DNA of 64,000 nt, from positions 20,505,284-20,569,283 of the forward strand of contig NC_136004.1 in NCBI RefSeq assembly GCF_048128805.1, given 5' to 3'. This document shows, one piece after another, positions 22,768-34,262 of the stretch. Numbering within the stretch: position 1 is the stretch's first letter; each line of letters begins with the position of its first letter. Below the pieces are notes generated by a model that saw only the letters and a list, made by a program, of their open reading frames with translations, searched no databases and had not been told where the DNA came from. The DNA comes from Centroberyx gerrardi (lineage: Eukaryota; Chordata; Actinopteri; Beryciformes; Berycidae). A program made the position numbers and the translations under genes.

Positions 22768-23916
22768 GTCAGACTGGTAGATGTTGTATTTCCTGCATGA
22801 GAGACCAGGGGTCAAATCCAGATTGTTACACCAGCATGTTAAAAAGACAATCAGGCTCACTTACTTAAGCAACAGGGTAAGAAAATATATTGAGAAAACA
22901 AACACATGGTGTCAGACGGGGACACAGCAAAAGTAACTATAACACACAAAAACATGTCACAGCTGTTCACTGTTGCACTCCTGCCAAGAGCTTAATCCAT
23001 CGTCTAATTTTTTGGTGCCTCCAAGCGCTGATTCATCAGTAAAAACTGTCTGAAAGGTTTGGCTTTGGCTACCAGCACTAAGAACAACAAGCTGAAAAGG
23101 TAATACATTGGAAATGTTAATCAAAGAGGGACAAGTTGCTCTTGGAAACAGTCAAACTGCTGAAAGAAAAAGCACGGAGGGAGAAAATTGTGCTTGTGCC
23201 TACCTGCTCATGTACCAGCTCAGGATATTTTCTTTCGCACTGTGATGCCTTAGCAGGTCTTATGCAATAGCATCCTCTAGTGGAACCACTGGTGGAAAGG
23301 TAATATACTGTAGGTTAGGGGTCCAGCCAGGGCAAGCTAGTGATTTTATTATGACCATGAAGGCCTTATGAGAAATATTAAATCATGAAATTCAGCAAAT
23401 TGGCCTTCAAAAGTTTTGTCTTTTTTTCTTCATTTTATATACAGATGCACTTTTTACACTTTTTTTTACGGTAAGCTTTATTAATTACTTTTTACACATT
23501 TAAATGTTACTCCTGTTCCTGTGTCCCTTTATGATGATGATGGTTATCTTGTTCCTGTTATTGATTTTCTTTCTCATGACCCTGAACTGCTTTTAACCAT
23601 GTCTGCAAAGCACTACACTGTTGTATGAAATATAAATCAAATTTCATTGGATTGGATTTAAAAAGTGATGGTAAGCCAAATCCACTAATAAAGCCACAGT
23701 AAACAAATCATAATATATAAAATGTATTAAAGATTATCAAACACAAAACACAATAATAAAAACAAAACAACAAGTAAGTACAGCTATTAACAGTTTTGTC
23801 CCAGAAAACTACCAAAGCTACAGATTTGTAGCTTTTTCATCCTAGTTTGAATCTGGGATCGTCCTGCTGACAGAAACCCCCAGAGATCCTATGGAAGAAC
23901 CTCCTCTTTTTATTCT
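22768..23916. other. intergenic, no gene supported
   Basis: The stretch is AT-rich. A LINE-tail-like piece at about 23560-23655 (containing 'gcaaagcactacactg') precedes an A-rich run. I see no exon. Confidence 0.4.
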
Positions 23917-24043
23917 TCCACTTCTTCTTCTTCTCCTTCTCCTCCTCCTTCTCCTTCTCCTTCTCATTCTCCTTCTCTTTTTTCTACTTCTTCTCCTTCT
24001 CCTTCTCCTACTCATTCTCCTTCTCTTTATTCTTCTTCTTCTT

Positions 24044-24074
<31 letters not shown>

Positions 24075-24155
24075 TCCTTCTTCTCCTTCTCCTCTTTCTC
24101 CTTCTTCTTCTTCTTCTTCTTCTCCTTCTTCTTCTTCTTCTTCTTCTTCTTCTAG
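23917..24155. repeat. long imperfect (TTC)n/(CTT)n microsatellite
   Basis: About 240 bases of TTC and TCC/CTC triplets give artefactual poly-Leu (plus) and poly-Arg (minus) frames. A pure purine strand of this length can form triplex DNA. Confidence 0.95.
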
Positions 24156-24177
24156 AATGTTGTGAATTTCTTCTCAC

Positions 24178-24339
24178 CTGGGGCACAGATGTCCTCCAAG
24201 GCCTTCTGCCGCTCCAGCTGAAGCAGCAGCTCCAGCCTGTCTGCGTCCTTCTGTCTTTTCACTGGGATGTTGATGTCCTATCGAGTGTTGTCTCCACTCT
24301 TCTTGCCCTTAGCAAAGGTCACAGTGGGCCTCAAGTGCT
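24178..24339 (-). pseudogene. orphan exon-like segment, gene not recognised
   Basis: On the minus strand a CTGCAG acceptor at 24340-24342 and a CAG|GTGAGA donor at 24177 enclose 162 bases. The frame reads HLRPTVTFAKGKKSGDNT and, after one stop, DINIPVKRQKDADRLELLL and QLERQKALEDICAPG. The second half looks strongly protein-like (amphipathic helix). The single in-frame stop and the lack of neighbouring exons suggest a dead exon or a piece of a decayed gene. The GAA microsatellite begins just after the donor. Confidence 0.35.
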
Positions 24340-24834
24340 CTGCAGACAATCAAAGCTTTATGTGCTTCCCAGTGTCAGTCCTCCGCACCACGTCCCTGTT
24401 AGACGCACGTGGATCCGGCTGTCATGTCTTGGTGGATGGACAGTATGCCTTCTATGACGCCATGGGGAACAGTGGACAATAGTGCGGGGTCTTTCAAGGC
24501 CACAAGTTTCTTAATCTGAATAGAATTTCCAAACTGCAACTCACTTGCATTTACTTGAGTCTGAATGTAACACAGAGCAAGTTACAATGTGTAACTTGAC
24601 CTACCTAGAAGACAAGTCTACAGCCCCTACACAACATTGTGCGTACTTCCTCCTTATAGATTTTCACCCAAAAATTTTAGATTATCCTGCTTGCTTTGGT
24701 ATTGTATTGTTTAAAAATTGGCTATCAGACAAGCTGGTATGTCCCCCAACACATAAGCCAAAAATTAACAATGGTCCGTACATAAGTGTCAGTCAGACAT
24801 TAGCGTAAACACTTCAGCAAACTCTGTTCATATA
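24340..24834. other. intergenic, mixed weak coding-like and AT-rich sequence
   Basis: Upstream of the orphan exon on the minus strand, a further frame SNRDVVRRTDTGKHIKL reads toward it before a stop. It may belong to the same decayed gene. Nothing firm is seen beyond that. Confidence 0.3.
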
Positions 24835-25620
24835 AGCTGTTTGACTTTCAGCATATTATTTGATACAGCATTTAGACAAATGATAGAAAACTCTTTGCTG
24901 AAAAGTACAATAACTTGCCTACTTAGGTAAGGAGATTTCTGTCTTACCAACAATGTTTAACTTGGCATAGCGAGCAGCCACTCTATAGGCAATGGCTAAG
25001 TATAAATGTAAAATATCATTACTTCAGTAAATTCTCCTGAAATACCTTTGCCTTCCAGACAAAAATACAACAACTCAGCAAATCTCTGTACAGACCTTCA
25101 TTTAGGCACAAAATGGTACAATACTTGTTTGCTTTGATAGACCATCTCTTTTAAAAAATCTGTTTGTCCTTCAGACATCAAATTATTCTGGACAGCTCCT
25201 CACAGACAAACTCTGTTGGTGAATACAAGTGATGTACAGTAGTCAGCCTTCTCCAGCAAAGTGTCTTCTTATCAGTATATTTGTCTCAGACAACAATGCA
25301 GCGTCTCTGTACAGCTTTTTACAGACAGATCTATTGGCAGTACCATATTGAAAACTCTGGTTATACTGCTGACTTCAGCAAGCTACATTCAAATAAGCCT
25401 GTTTGTCTTCCAGACAGCAGATTTATTGGTGCAGCACAGCAGACACTCCCATAGAAAGTGCCTTGCTAAAAAGTGCAGTAACTTGGCTAGTGCAGCAAGG
25501 TGACTACTTTTTGTCCTACAGTGTTTAACTTGGCATAGCTAACAGACAGCTGTTTAGGGAACAGCTATGCAGAAATGTACAATGTCATTCCTTGAGTAAA
25601 ATATCCTAAACCACCCTTTC
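24835..25620. repeat. diverged local duplication with an internal ~110-bp periodicity
   Basis: The segments 24835-25055 and 25398-25617 align: both run from a 'tgtttg.cttccag' motif through 'gtttaacttggcatagc' to 'cctgaaatacc/cctaaaccacc'. They lie about 565 bases apart. Between them the 'TTTGTC..CAGAC' motif recurs near 25052, 25158 and 25272, so the array may be an old satellite-like tandem repeat. Confidence 0.6.
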
Positions 25621-26526
25621 TTCCATGCAAAAACATCTCAGTTAACGTACAGCTAGCTGTATGTTTCCTGCTTTTAATGCATTTTTTTCCTCTAACACTA
25701 TTTATCTTCAGAGATAAAGTGACTGTAGATTGTTGGTATGATATGCAAACCAAACATGTAAATCTTAATATGCAAGGCCACAATGAAGCGTCATGCAAGG
25801 CTATTTATTGGGTTTGGTGGGGTTGTCACAGGGCATCTGTGTTTGTGTCTGTCTGTGTTGACACATTATTGTAAACACAATAACTCAAAAACAAGACATG
25901 ATAGAAACTTCATACTTAACACCACAGGTTCCCCCTCAATGATCTGATTAGATTTTAGAGCACCTTGCTGCATAAATTTGCATTATAATGAGGAAATGAG
26001 GAATATTACAATTCCTTAATGCTTTAAGATATGCAGCTCCTATTAATACCACCCATGTGTTTATGTAAATACAAGTATGTTGACATAGAAATAGAGTTGC
26101 TAATCAATGCATTAATCATCTTAATTAGCCTACTGACCTCATTAGCACAACTGGTTATGTTTAATAGTCTATATTATGGTGATTATGATGGGACATTAGG
26201 CAACTCAAGTGCCTCTTTTTTGATTTGCATATCACACTTTTGAGATCTGGCCCACATAGACGCGGCACTTGCGCAGTAGGGTGAACAGAGGACTTTCTGT
26301 TTTGGAGACGTTAAAAGTGGATTTTAAAAACAAAACAAAAAAAACTTTTGAGTGTCTATTTTTCACATTTATCTGTTTTGTAGCCTATCTATTCCCGGAG
26401 GAAGCCGTTTTTGACCAGGCTTCTTCACGGCATGTGGTCGAGATTTCCTCCAAGGTTTTTGCAAAGTGGAACACAGCCCACAATAATAAACTGAGCCCTG
26501 AGCCCGACATAAGACAAGATGTTGAT
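25621..26526. other. intergenic, no gene supported
   Basis: The stretch is AT-rich with no exon or named repeat evident. Confidence 0.4.
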
Positions 26527-26529
<3 letters not shown>

Positions 26530-26568
<39 letters not shown>

Positions 26569-26570
26569 TA

Positions 26571-26642
<72 letters not shown>
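26530..26642. repeat. (TC)n(TG)n compound microsatellite
   Basis: About 60 bases of TC are followed by about 54 bases of TG, some 620 bases before the slc35d2 start codon. Confidence 0.95.
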
Positions 26643-26646
<4 letters not shown>

Positions 26647-27266
26647 AGGGGGTCTAATAAATTGTCATGTAATTCTGGTATTTGACAGTGATTGCGTATG
26701 TAAATATCTATAGAATATCTTGGCTTGACACTTTGCATCACTTTCAGAAAGGTTATAGCGCCCCCCTTCATAAAGGTATGTAACAAATACATTTCACACT
26801 TAGTTCAGAATATGTTTAGAGATAGGTGTTTGTGTGTTGTTTGTACATTTAAATCATTCGAAATATAATTAGGACACTTGAATTGTGCTGTTGACAACAT
26901 ATAGCCTATCTGCAAACAGATCCCAAACATCTATTATAGGGCCATTTGGTATATTTTGAAACATATCTCGAACACCTCCTTAACTATATTTGGGTTAGGG
27001 TATATTTGAAATGTATTTTCTTTACTTTAGAAATTGTATAATGGGTTGACAAGAACAAAGAGACGTTTTGAGTCAAATGACAAACTTCACTTTGGCTCTG
27101 AATTATATAATTAGGCTACTTGAGCACCGCCCACCTACCGTTTCCCTTTTCCTGTAGCAACAAATGACAGGCAGTAGTAACAGGGAAGAAAGCAGCAGCG
27201 AGAACAAGCGGGACCAGGACTTTTACTCAACCTTGGAAAAAAAAACCCCCACAGATATAGTTGAGT

Positions 27267-27692
27267 ATGTCTGCCAAAACCTCCCAAGAAGCGGAACACC
27301 CCGGACTGCTCAAGTTGTCATCCGCCGTGTTTTACGCCGGCAGCTCGTTTCTCATCACGGTGGTGAATAAAACGGTGCTGACCAGCTTCAGGTAGGTGAC
27401 GCATATGTCATCTATACCACAGTCACTACCGTGGTTCAGTGTTCATCACCCAGTCCAGTGGAGGAAACACACAGAGATGCAGCTTCATGACACTAAAGCT
27501 GACTTTAAAGTTGTGTGCTGTTGTAGTTTGTGTCTTCCACAGTTTGTCATTCCGTTTTGTCAGTTTAAGATATATAAAACAATGTATTGGCTTTTCTAGG
27601 TTCCCTTCGTACATGTGTCTAGGGATTGGCCAGGTAAGTAGGCTATTTGACTTTCTCTCCACAACTTTACATTTCTGTTTTCACTTTCAAAC

Positions 27693-27754
<62 letters not shown>

Positions 27755-30700
27755 TTAAGATTCAGAAAAAGCTTCAGTGGCAGGAATCAAGTAGTACTGA
27801 GTGTTGGCAAAGTATATTACAATAGTACAGGATAAAATAAGGTACACTATAAATGAATATATAGGAATTATAGGAAATATATTAATTAAAATATAGAAAT
27901 TCCTAATTATAGTAACTCCACTTTAAAAAATGTTCATATGATAAATATGATTCTATGCAATGCTATGGACAATACTCATATGCAATTCATCCTAGATATA
28001 ATATATGCAATGCATTCTCTCTCTCTCTCTCTCTTGCTCTCTCTCCCTCTCTCCCTCTCTCTCTCTCCTGTCTGTTCACTGTCATTGTCCTTTGGTTGTT
28101 TTAGATGATCACCACTATTGTTGTCCTTTATGCTGCCAAAATGAACAAAACCGTCCAGTTTCAAGACTTTGACAGAAGTATTCTCTTGAAAGTAAGCATC
28201 TTCATAAAAAAATTATAATCTGACGTTTCTTTCATTGGTAGTACATTTATTTTGGTTACATATGCCAAAAGGCCTGATGTCTTCATTTTCTCTGCAGATT
28301 TTCCCTCTCCCTTTGCTGTATGTTGGAAACCATATAACAGGACTTGCAAGCACCAAAAAGCTAAGGTTGAACCCGCCGTCTATATCATGAACACTTTAAA
28401 CTACATTATCTTGGTCCTAAATGTTTTCAGTGATGTTCATTCATATTGTCTTTTTCAAATGTTGTTTCTTTCACAGCTTACCCATGTTTACAGTATTACG
28501 AAAATTCACCATATTGATGACAATGATCCTGGAAGCGTATGTATTAAGGTATGGCACATCTCAGATTTTGCTGTTACAGCTTCTGTGAAGTTTTTTTATA
28601 GATTACAATTCACATTATCAGCAATGTCAGAATTGATTAGGAGGTATTGTACATTTACATTACCTTTTAGCTATTCAGCTGACTCTTATCTGGAGAGACT
28701 TGTATTAGTAGAAGGAAGCAACACAGGAGCGTTTTCAGTGCAGCTAGAGGAGGAGGATGTAGGATATGGAAGTGGGGGATGTGAATTAGGGGTGAGAGAA
28801 TGTGATGTGTTTTGTGAAGCGATGAGTTTTCAGGTTACAGCAAAACACGGGAAGTGACTGCTGTCCTGACTGCATACTGTACCTTGTGCCTGTTCCCGTC
28901 CACATTTTGCATTTGAACTGAAGGCTTCAGGATTTGTTTTTCAGAAAAACATTTCCAAAGCGTCTTGTGTACAGCGTTGTGGCCATAGTCCTTGGTGCCA
29001 TGTTTGCTGCAAGGTAGGTCTTTTTGTTTTTTTAAACCCAGATTCAGTTAGTTGGAATTGATTAAAATGATCAGATGAGTCAGATGTGTGTGCTTTCCCT
29101 TTATTCTCTCATCTCCTCTAGTGCTGACCTGGCCTTCGATGTGGAGGGCTATACTTTCATCCTGCTCAACGACGCCTTCACTGCTGCCAGCAGTGTGTAC
29201 ACCAAGAAGAAACTAGGCACTGAGGTAACACTGCCTCCTGCACTTTACAATTAGAGGGCATGATGCACAGCTGAAGAATTAATATTGGCAGGCTCCTCTT
29301 ACAGGTTTTTCCAGTGGTGATTGGTTGCAACAGACAGGCACACCACATCCTGTGAATGTTGAGTTTCAAAACGGCTAAACTCCTGTGTATCTAAGTAGGT
29401 GTGGTTGCTGTTTTTATAGACATGTAATTCATATATTCTGAAGGTATAGTGGATTGTTTTACTGCACGGCTTGAATGCTGCAGCTCCTGTTGGTCCACCT
29501 TTCTGTTGAATAGATGAAGAAATGTAAACACTGTGCAACCAAAGCAAATAGAATTCAATGTAAATGCAAATGCGATTTGAGTTGTCCTGCCACAGCAAAT
29601 TAGGTTGAAGTTGTTTTCTCGGTCTTAAATTGTTTGGGCTCTTGATACAAGTGAAGCTAAATAAATTAGAATTTGAGATGCACTCTGAAGTCAAATTTCG
29701 ATTGTTTACATCTGTATTGTACAACTAAGGCTTTGTTTTGATTTGTGTTACAATGGGATCGGAAAGATACAAGCATGCCATCAACAAATAAGCCTTCGTA
29801 ATTCACACTTGGTCATAATTTGTGCTTGGCCATATTAGTGTGCTAAAAAACATCTGACACTAGATTAACTTCAGTGTTGCTTAAGGCCTCAGGTCTTCCA
29901 TGCCTTGTTGCTGCAGCAGAAGTGTTGGTTTTGGTGTTGTTCAAACAGCCGCCCACTAAGTAAACAGGATCAAGTGGCCAACAGGGTCATACCATGGATC
30001 TCTGTAGCAGCATACACACTATAGATACAAACATGCTAGCTGGATACACACTCCTAGATTCCCAGCCAAACCACATATTTTTAAATAATCAGTAAACCAA
30101 TATTTTGTCAATGCATCAATATTCTTGTTCGGCTGTCATGATGTTAGATATGTTGACTTCTCCAAATGCTTGGCTGTCTCCCCTGCCAAATGTAAAATGT
30201 TTTTATTTGTTTTCATTCATAGGTTTGTACTGCTAACAGGCATTAAAGGGGGGGGGGGGGGGGTACTTGGAGGTGTGAAGTAATCACAGTAAAAAAAACT
30301 GAATCATGTTACTATGCCATTTCCCCAGAGTCACCAACTATAAAACACGCCCCCTTGTACAAGCCAGTCAGATTTTGCTCCAGTGTCTATGTAGACACTG
30401 GACTGTCTGAAATTGACCAATCAGCGCTAAGAGGAGGGCGGGCCTTCTAGAATGGCCAGCCAATCAGAGCAGTAGCTCATTAGCATAAGAAGCTGCCTAT
30501 GTAAAACAACCTATTTCCTTGTAGGTGCGAAACAAACACTGGGAAGTGAATTGATTTTAGTTCGGCTTTTAACACGATGCAAATTCATGTACTCCTGCAA
30601 CGGCTTCTGGACTTAGGGGTGAGCGGGGGCCTTGTGCACTGGGTCAAGGATTTTTTAACTGACCGCCCACAACCTCTGACGAGGTTGTTCTAAACACAGG

Positions 30701-32275
30701 GGCCCCGCAGGGTTGTGTTTTATCTCCACTACTGTTCTCTGTGTACACTAATGAAATGACACTACACAACAGCAATTTCATTTAAATATGCTGATGACAT
30801 GGCTTTAGTGGGTCTTTTCCATAAAAATGATGATGTCTCTGATTATTTTGCTCAGGTTTCCAAGTTTGAGCAGTGGTGTAAGTCCAGCTCATTGTTAATT
30901 AATGTTGGAAAAACAAAGGAACTTATTCTAAACCAAGCAGATCCACTCTCATCACTGATACTGTGTGACCAAACTGTGGAAACTGTCAACTGTTTTAAGT
31001 ATCCGGGAACACACATAGATGACAAACTGAGTTTCACAGACAATGTTGATTTTATATGTAAGAAAGCTAGTCAGAGACTGTTTTTAATTAGGAAACTGAA
31101 GGGGTTTGGGGTCAGTCTTGACATTTTAGAAAAAGTGTATGTCAGCCTGATAGAGAGCATCCTTGTTTTTACTATCTCTGTCTGGCGTGGGCACTTGACT
31201 TTAGTAAATAGAAACAAGCTGAACAGGATTGTTAAGACAACAGGGAAGATAGTAGGCCGCCAACAAAAGCCATTAGATGACCTTTACATCTAGCTGTACA
31301 CAGGAAAGCCCTGTCAATCATCAATGACAAGACACATCCCCTCCACCCTGAGTTTGAGTTGCTCCCCTCAGGGCGACGCTATAGAATACCCCTGGCAAAG
31401 AAAAAGATCTACAAGGGTTCTTTTATCCCAAATGCAGTTAATGTGGTCAACAAACTACAGTAAACTTAAATATGGGAGTGTAGGCTGTACAGCGTGGGTA
31501 TGAATGCACTGTTGTTGTACAGTTGAGAGATCTTTGTTCTGTTAATGTGATGTTTTGTTGATGTTTTTATCTTGTGGACATGTTTGTGTTTATATTTTCC
31601 TGGGTGAGACCAAGGACAATTTTCCTGCCTCGGCTGGACAATAAAGTTTATTCTATTTCTATTCTATTCTATTCTAATAGCTAAAGCTATAACTAAATGA
31701 TTTTTACTGAAAAAAACTTAACAGATGTATTTTATAGACACCAGGTAATTATATAAAATTGCTGAAAAAGCAGAAGATACCCCTCCTTTAAGAGAGACTG
31801 GTAGCATTGCTAGCTTGCTGTGCTCAGATGGTCTGTGTATGTTTGAATTTTGTCAGATTATATTTATATTTTCCTCTTTTTTTCTGTCAAGGGTCTTGGG
31901 AAATATGGTGTCTTATTTTACAATGCGCTAATCATTGTCATCCCTACTCTCTTGGCAAGTGCATTCACTGGAGACCTACACCAGGTACACAACTATGACC
32001 CAGTGCCTTCTGTCTGTATGTGCATGTGCGTGCATATTTCTTTTTCTGCCTGACCACCTTGTTTGTTTTGATCCACAGGCAATCACCTTTGAAGACTGGG
32101 TGAAAGCCACTTTCATTTTTTGTTTCCTAATGTCCTGCTTCATGGGGTATGTCACTGTAATTCAATGCAGACTGTTATAGTACTGTGTGTATTAAGTTTT
32201 CAACAACTACTCCAAAAACAAACTGTTATTCTAAAAGTAGTTCTCACTTTACTGCAAAATCCCCCATCACACACA

Positions 32276-32346
<71 letters not shown>

Positions 32347-34091
32347 TTAGTACTCAATGAATGTTCTAAGACAGAGTTCTCTTATTTCAGGTTTGTGTTG
32401 ATGTACTCCATAATTCTGTGTAGCCACTATAACTCGGCACTCACTACCACAGTAGTGGGGGCAATAAAGGTAAGAGCACGCTGATAAGAGTACTACTTCT
32501 GAGAGAATGTGTTATCACGTGTCTTATCGTTCTTACGCCTGGTAACAAGGTCCACTCACCAAGTTGCATCAAAATGAACATTTTCCCCAGAATGTTGCAG
32601 TGGCGTATGTCGGCATCTTTGTGGGCGGAGACTACCTGTTCTCCTGGACAAACTTCCTGGGCCTCACCATTTGGTAAGAATGAATGTTTCCAGGTCATTT
32701 GTGACAAACTTGATTTGGTAAAACCTCTTTATAAATAAATTGTACTTGACTACTAGTCCTTTAGTAGTATTAGTAGTCCTATACTATATTATTATAGTAT
32801 TATAGTATAGTAGAGGCTTGATTAGGCCCCTAAGACCACACATCAGCATTTAATGAGCCAGAGCTTTAAATTCAATTAGATGACTGTGTGTCACTGCCCT
32901 GGATAATAACATTGAGAGATGACATGCCTCAGGTTTTGTGTCTGATGAGAGACAGTCTGATGTCTGATGTCTCTCTCATTACTGTTCTATTGCCATAGCA
33001 AAAAGTAGGTCTGCACAATAATAACTGGTTAACACTACAACAAAATTGCATGCGAAGGAACAATAGCCCACTGTCCACACAGGCACACATTGCACACAGA
33101 GCGTACAACCTGCAACTGTCAATATGACCTCATATTAGACTGAAATTAACACGATTGAAAGATCAATATATCAGGTGCACTAAGACTGTGACCCCCATGG
33201 TTTGATGCCATTACTCATTACTTAGTGCAAAGCATCCAAAAGTCAACATCCGCTACTTCAAGACTGAAAATTGTCAGAAGTGCTTGGTGTGTGCCACACT
33301 GTGTGATGGACCAGGAGGACAAAACGACCAAATCCAGGAGGCCACCATCTTCCTGCACCTGGTCCACTGCACCTGGAATATCTTGTTATACAAGAAGAAA
33401 AGCACCTGTGAGGTCCATTTCCAAGCCAGAATAAATTTCCTGGTTGACACTGAATTGTTTGCATTTTGATCACAAATAAGGCTCTGCCAGTTGTGGAGGA
33501 AGGCATGCATATGCATGTTTCATATTCAGAAAATGTTTTGGACAGGTTAGTCAATGTGTTGCAATAATCCAGCTCACAAATGTTTTCACAAATGCAAACC
33601 CCTCCATTCCACTGAGGTTTGGGTTTGTTGTTCAGGTATAATCAAACAACTCTCAGATTTATCTACCTCTCTTTTTTCTTTTTCTCTCTTTGCTCCTGGT
33701 TTTTATTTCTTTGCATAGCACTTGATCAGTCAAGTGTAACGGGGAGGTCAAGCACCATGACTCTGACCTTTGCACTCCTATTTTGTTTGCTTGTTGGTTA
33801 TCTTGGAATTGAAGCATATTCTCCTGTGTCACTCATTGTAAGTCACTCTGGATAACAGCTAACAGCTAAATGCCTAAAATGTAAATGTAAAAATGTGTTT
33901 TGTCTAACTTAAACATCTATCTTGGGTTGGAATTCATTAATTTTCTCTTGGCTTGCAGTATGTCAGGTGGACTAGTGTACTCATACTTGACATTTAACAA
34001 CAAAACTTCATCTGAAAGTGAAGAGGGAACACCAGAGCAGCTGAAGATTCACATCACAGAAGACTCTACAGGAAAGTGCTCTGCAAACTGA
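27267..34091 (+). CDS. slc35d2: nucleotide-sugar transporter, SLC35D2-like (UDP-GlcNAc/UDP-glucose type)
   Basis: Twelve exons join in frame to 337 codons: 27267-27391, 27600-27633, 28105-28191, 28298-28365, 28477-28548, 28945-29013, 29122-29224, 31892-31984, 32079-32146, 32391-32469, 32591-32673 and 33959-34091. The length equals human SLC35D2. Family signatures run throughout: FLITVVNKTVLTSFRFPS, FPLPLLYVGNHITGLAST, LPMFTVLRKFTI, GLGKYGVLFYNAL, YNSALTTTVVGAIKNVAVAY, GGDYLFSWTNFLGL. The protein is multi-pass with about ten membrane segments and is expected in the Golgi or ER, exchanging nucleotide sugars for nucleoside monophosphates. An in-frame TAG three codons upstream fixes the start. 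SLC35D1 is the close alternative; adjacency to znf367, habp4 and cdc14b supports D2. Intron 7 holds a composite transposon. Confidence 0.92.
27695..27750. repeat. (TC)n microsatellite in slc35d2 intron 2
   Basis: A pure TC tract of about 28 units begins about 60 bases after exon 2. A second CT-rich tract lies at 28015-28068. Confidence 0.95.
28646..28850 (-). repeat. dispersed fish repeat, inverted copy, in slc35d2 intron 5
   Basis: 'acatttacattacctttta' then 'cagctgactcttatctggag' is the reverse-oriented relative of the tails at 10150-10263 and 33800-33895. The open frame across it (28252-28857) is not coding. Confidence 0.5.
30240..31796. mobile_element. nonautonomous DNA transposon remnant carrying a LINE insertion, slc35d2 intron 7
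   Basis: 'attaaaggggg' at the left and 'cccctcctttaa' at the right form short terminal inverted repeats. The left part (30240-30550), with CCAATCAG-type and 'tagctcattagcataag' motifs, and the right part (31680-31796) flank the LINE fragment at about 30551-31675. A G18-like homopolymer (30248-30262) lies in the left end. The class is not certain. Confidence 0.45.
30551..31675 (+). mobile_element. non-LTR retrotransposon (LINE, Rex1/L2/CR1 type) fragment
   Basis: Plus-strand translation gives reverse transcriptase pieces DFSSAFNTMQIHVLLQ, FKYADDMALVG (the YADD active-site box), CKSSSLLINVGKTKELIL and FKYPGTHIDDKLSF. It then gives the thumb region (SLIESILVFTISVWRG) and the C-terminal LPSGRRYRIPLAKKKIYKG. 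The 3' end has (TTCTA)n units. It is 5'-truncated and frame-broken, and it lies in the same sense as slc35d2. Confidence 0.8.
32276..32344. repeat. (CA)n microsatellite in slc35d2 intron 9
   Basis: About 34 CA units end 47 bases before exon 10. Confidence 0.95.
33760..33895 (+). repeat. dispersed fish repeat in slc35d2 intron 11
   Basis: It contains 'attgtaagtcactctggata', then 'agctaaatgcctaaaatg' and 'taaatgtaaa', the common teleost repeat tail. It ends about 65 bases before the last slc35d2 exon. Confidence 0.55.
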
Positions 34092-34256
34092 ATGGACACT
34101 GTTCAGCTTACGCCTGTTGGTGGCACTATTCTGCTCCATATTGGAGCAAATGACTGATTCCCTTTTTATTTTTATATTTATTTAAACAATTGAACTGATT
34201 TTCCTTGGTAGATCACCATTGCTAAATAGTATATTCCACTACCAATCATGTGATTC

Positions 34257-34262
34257 AATAAA
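34257..34262 (+). terminator. candidate slc35d2 polyadenylation signal
   Basis: AATAAA lies 166 bases after the stop codon. A second AATAAA occurs near 34366. Confidence 0.5.

Noticed and set aside
23842-24457. Long poly-Arg (minus) and poly-Leu (plus) open frames
   Set aside because: They are translations of the TTC microsatellite; no non-repeat coding signal supports them.
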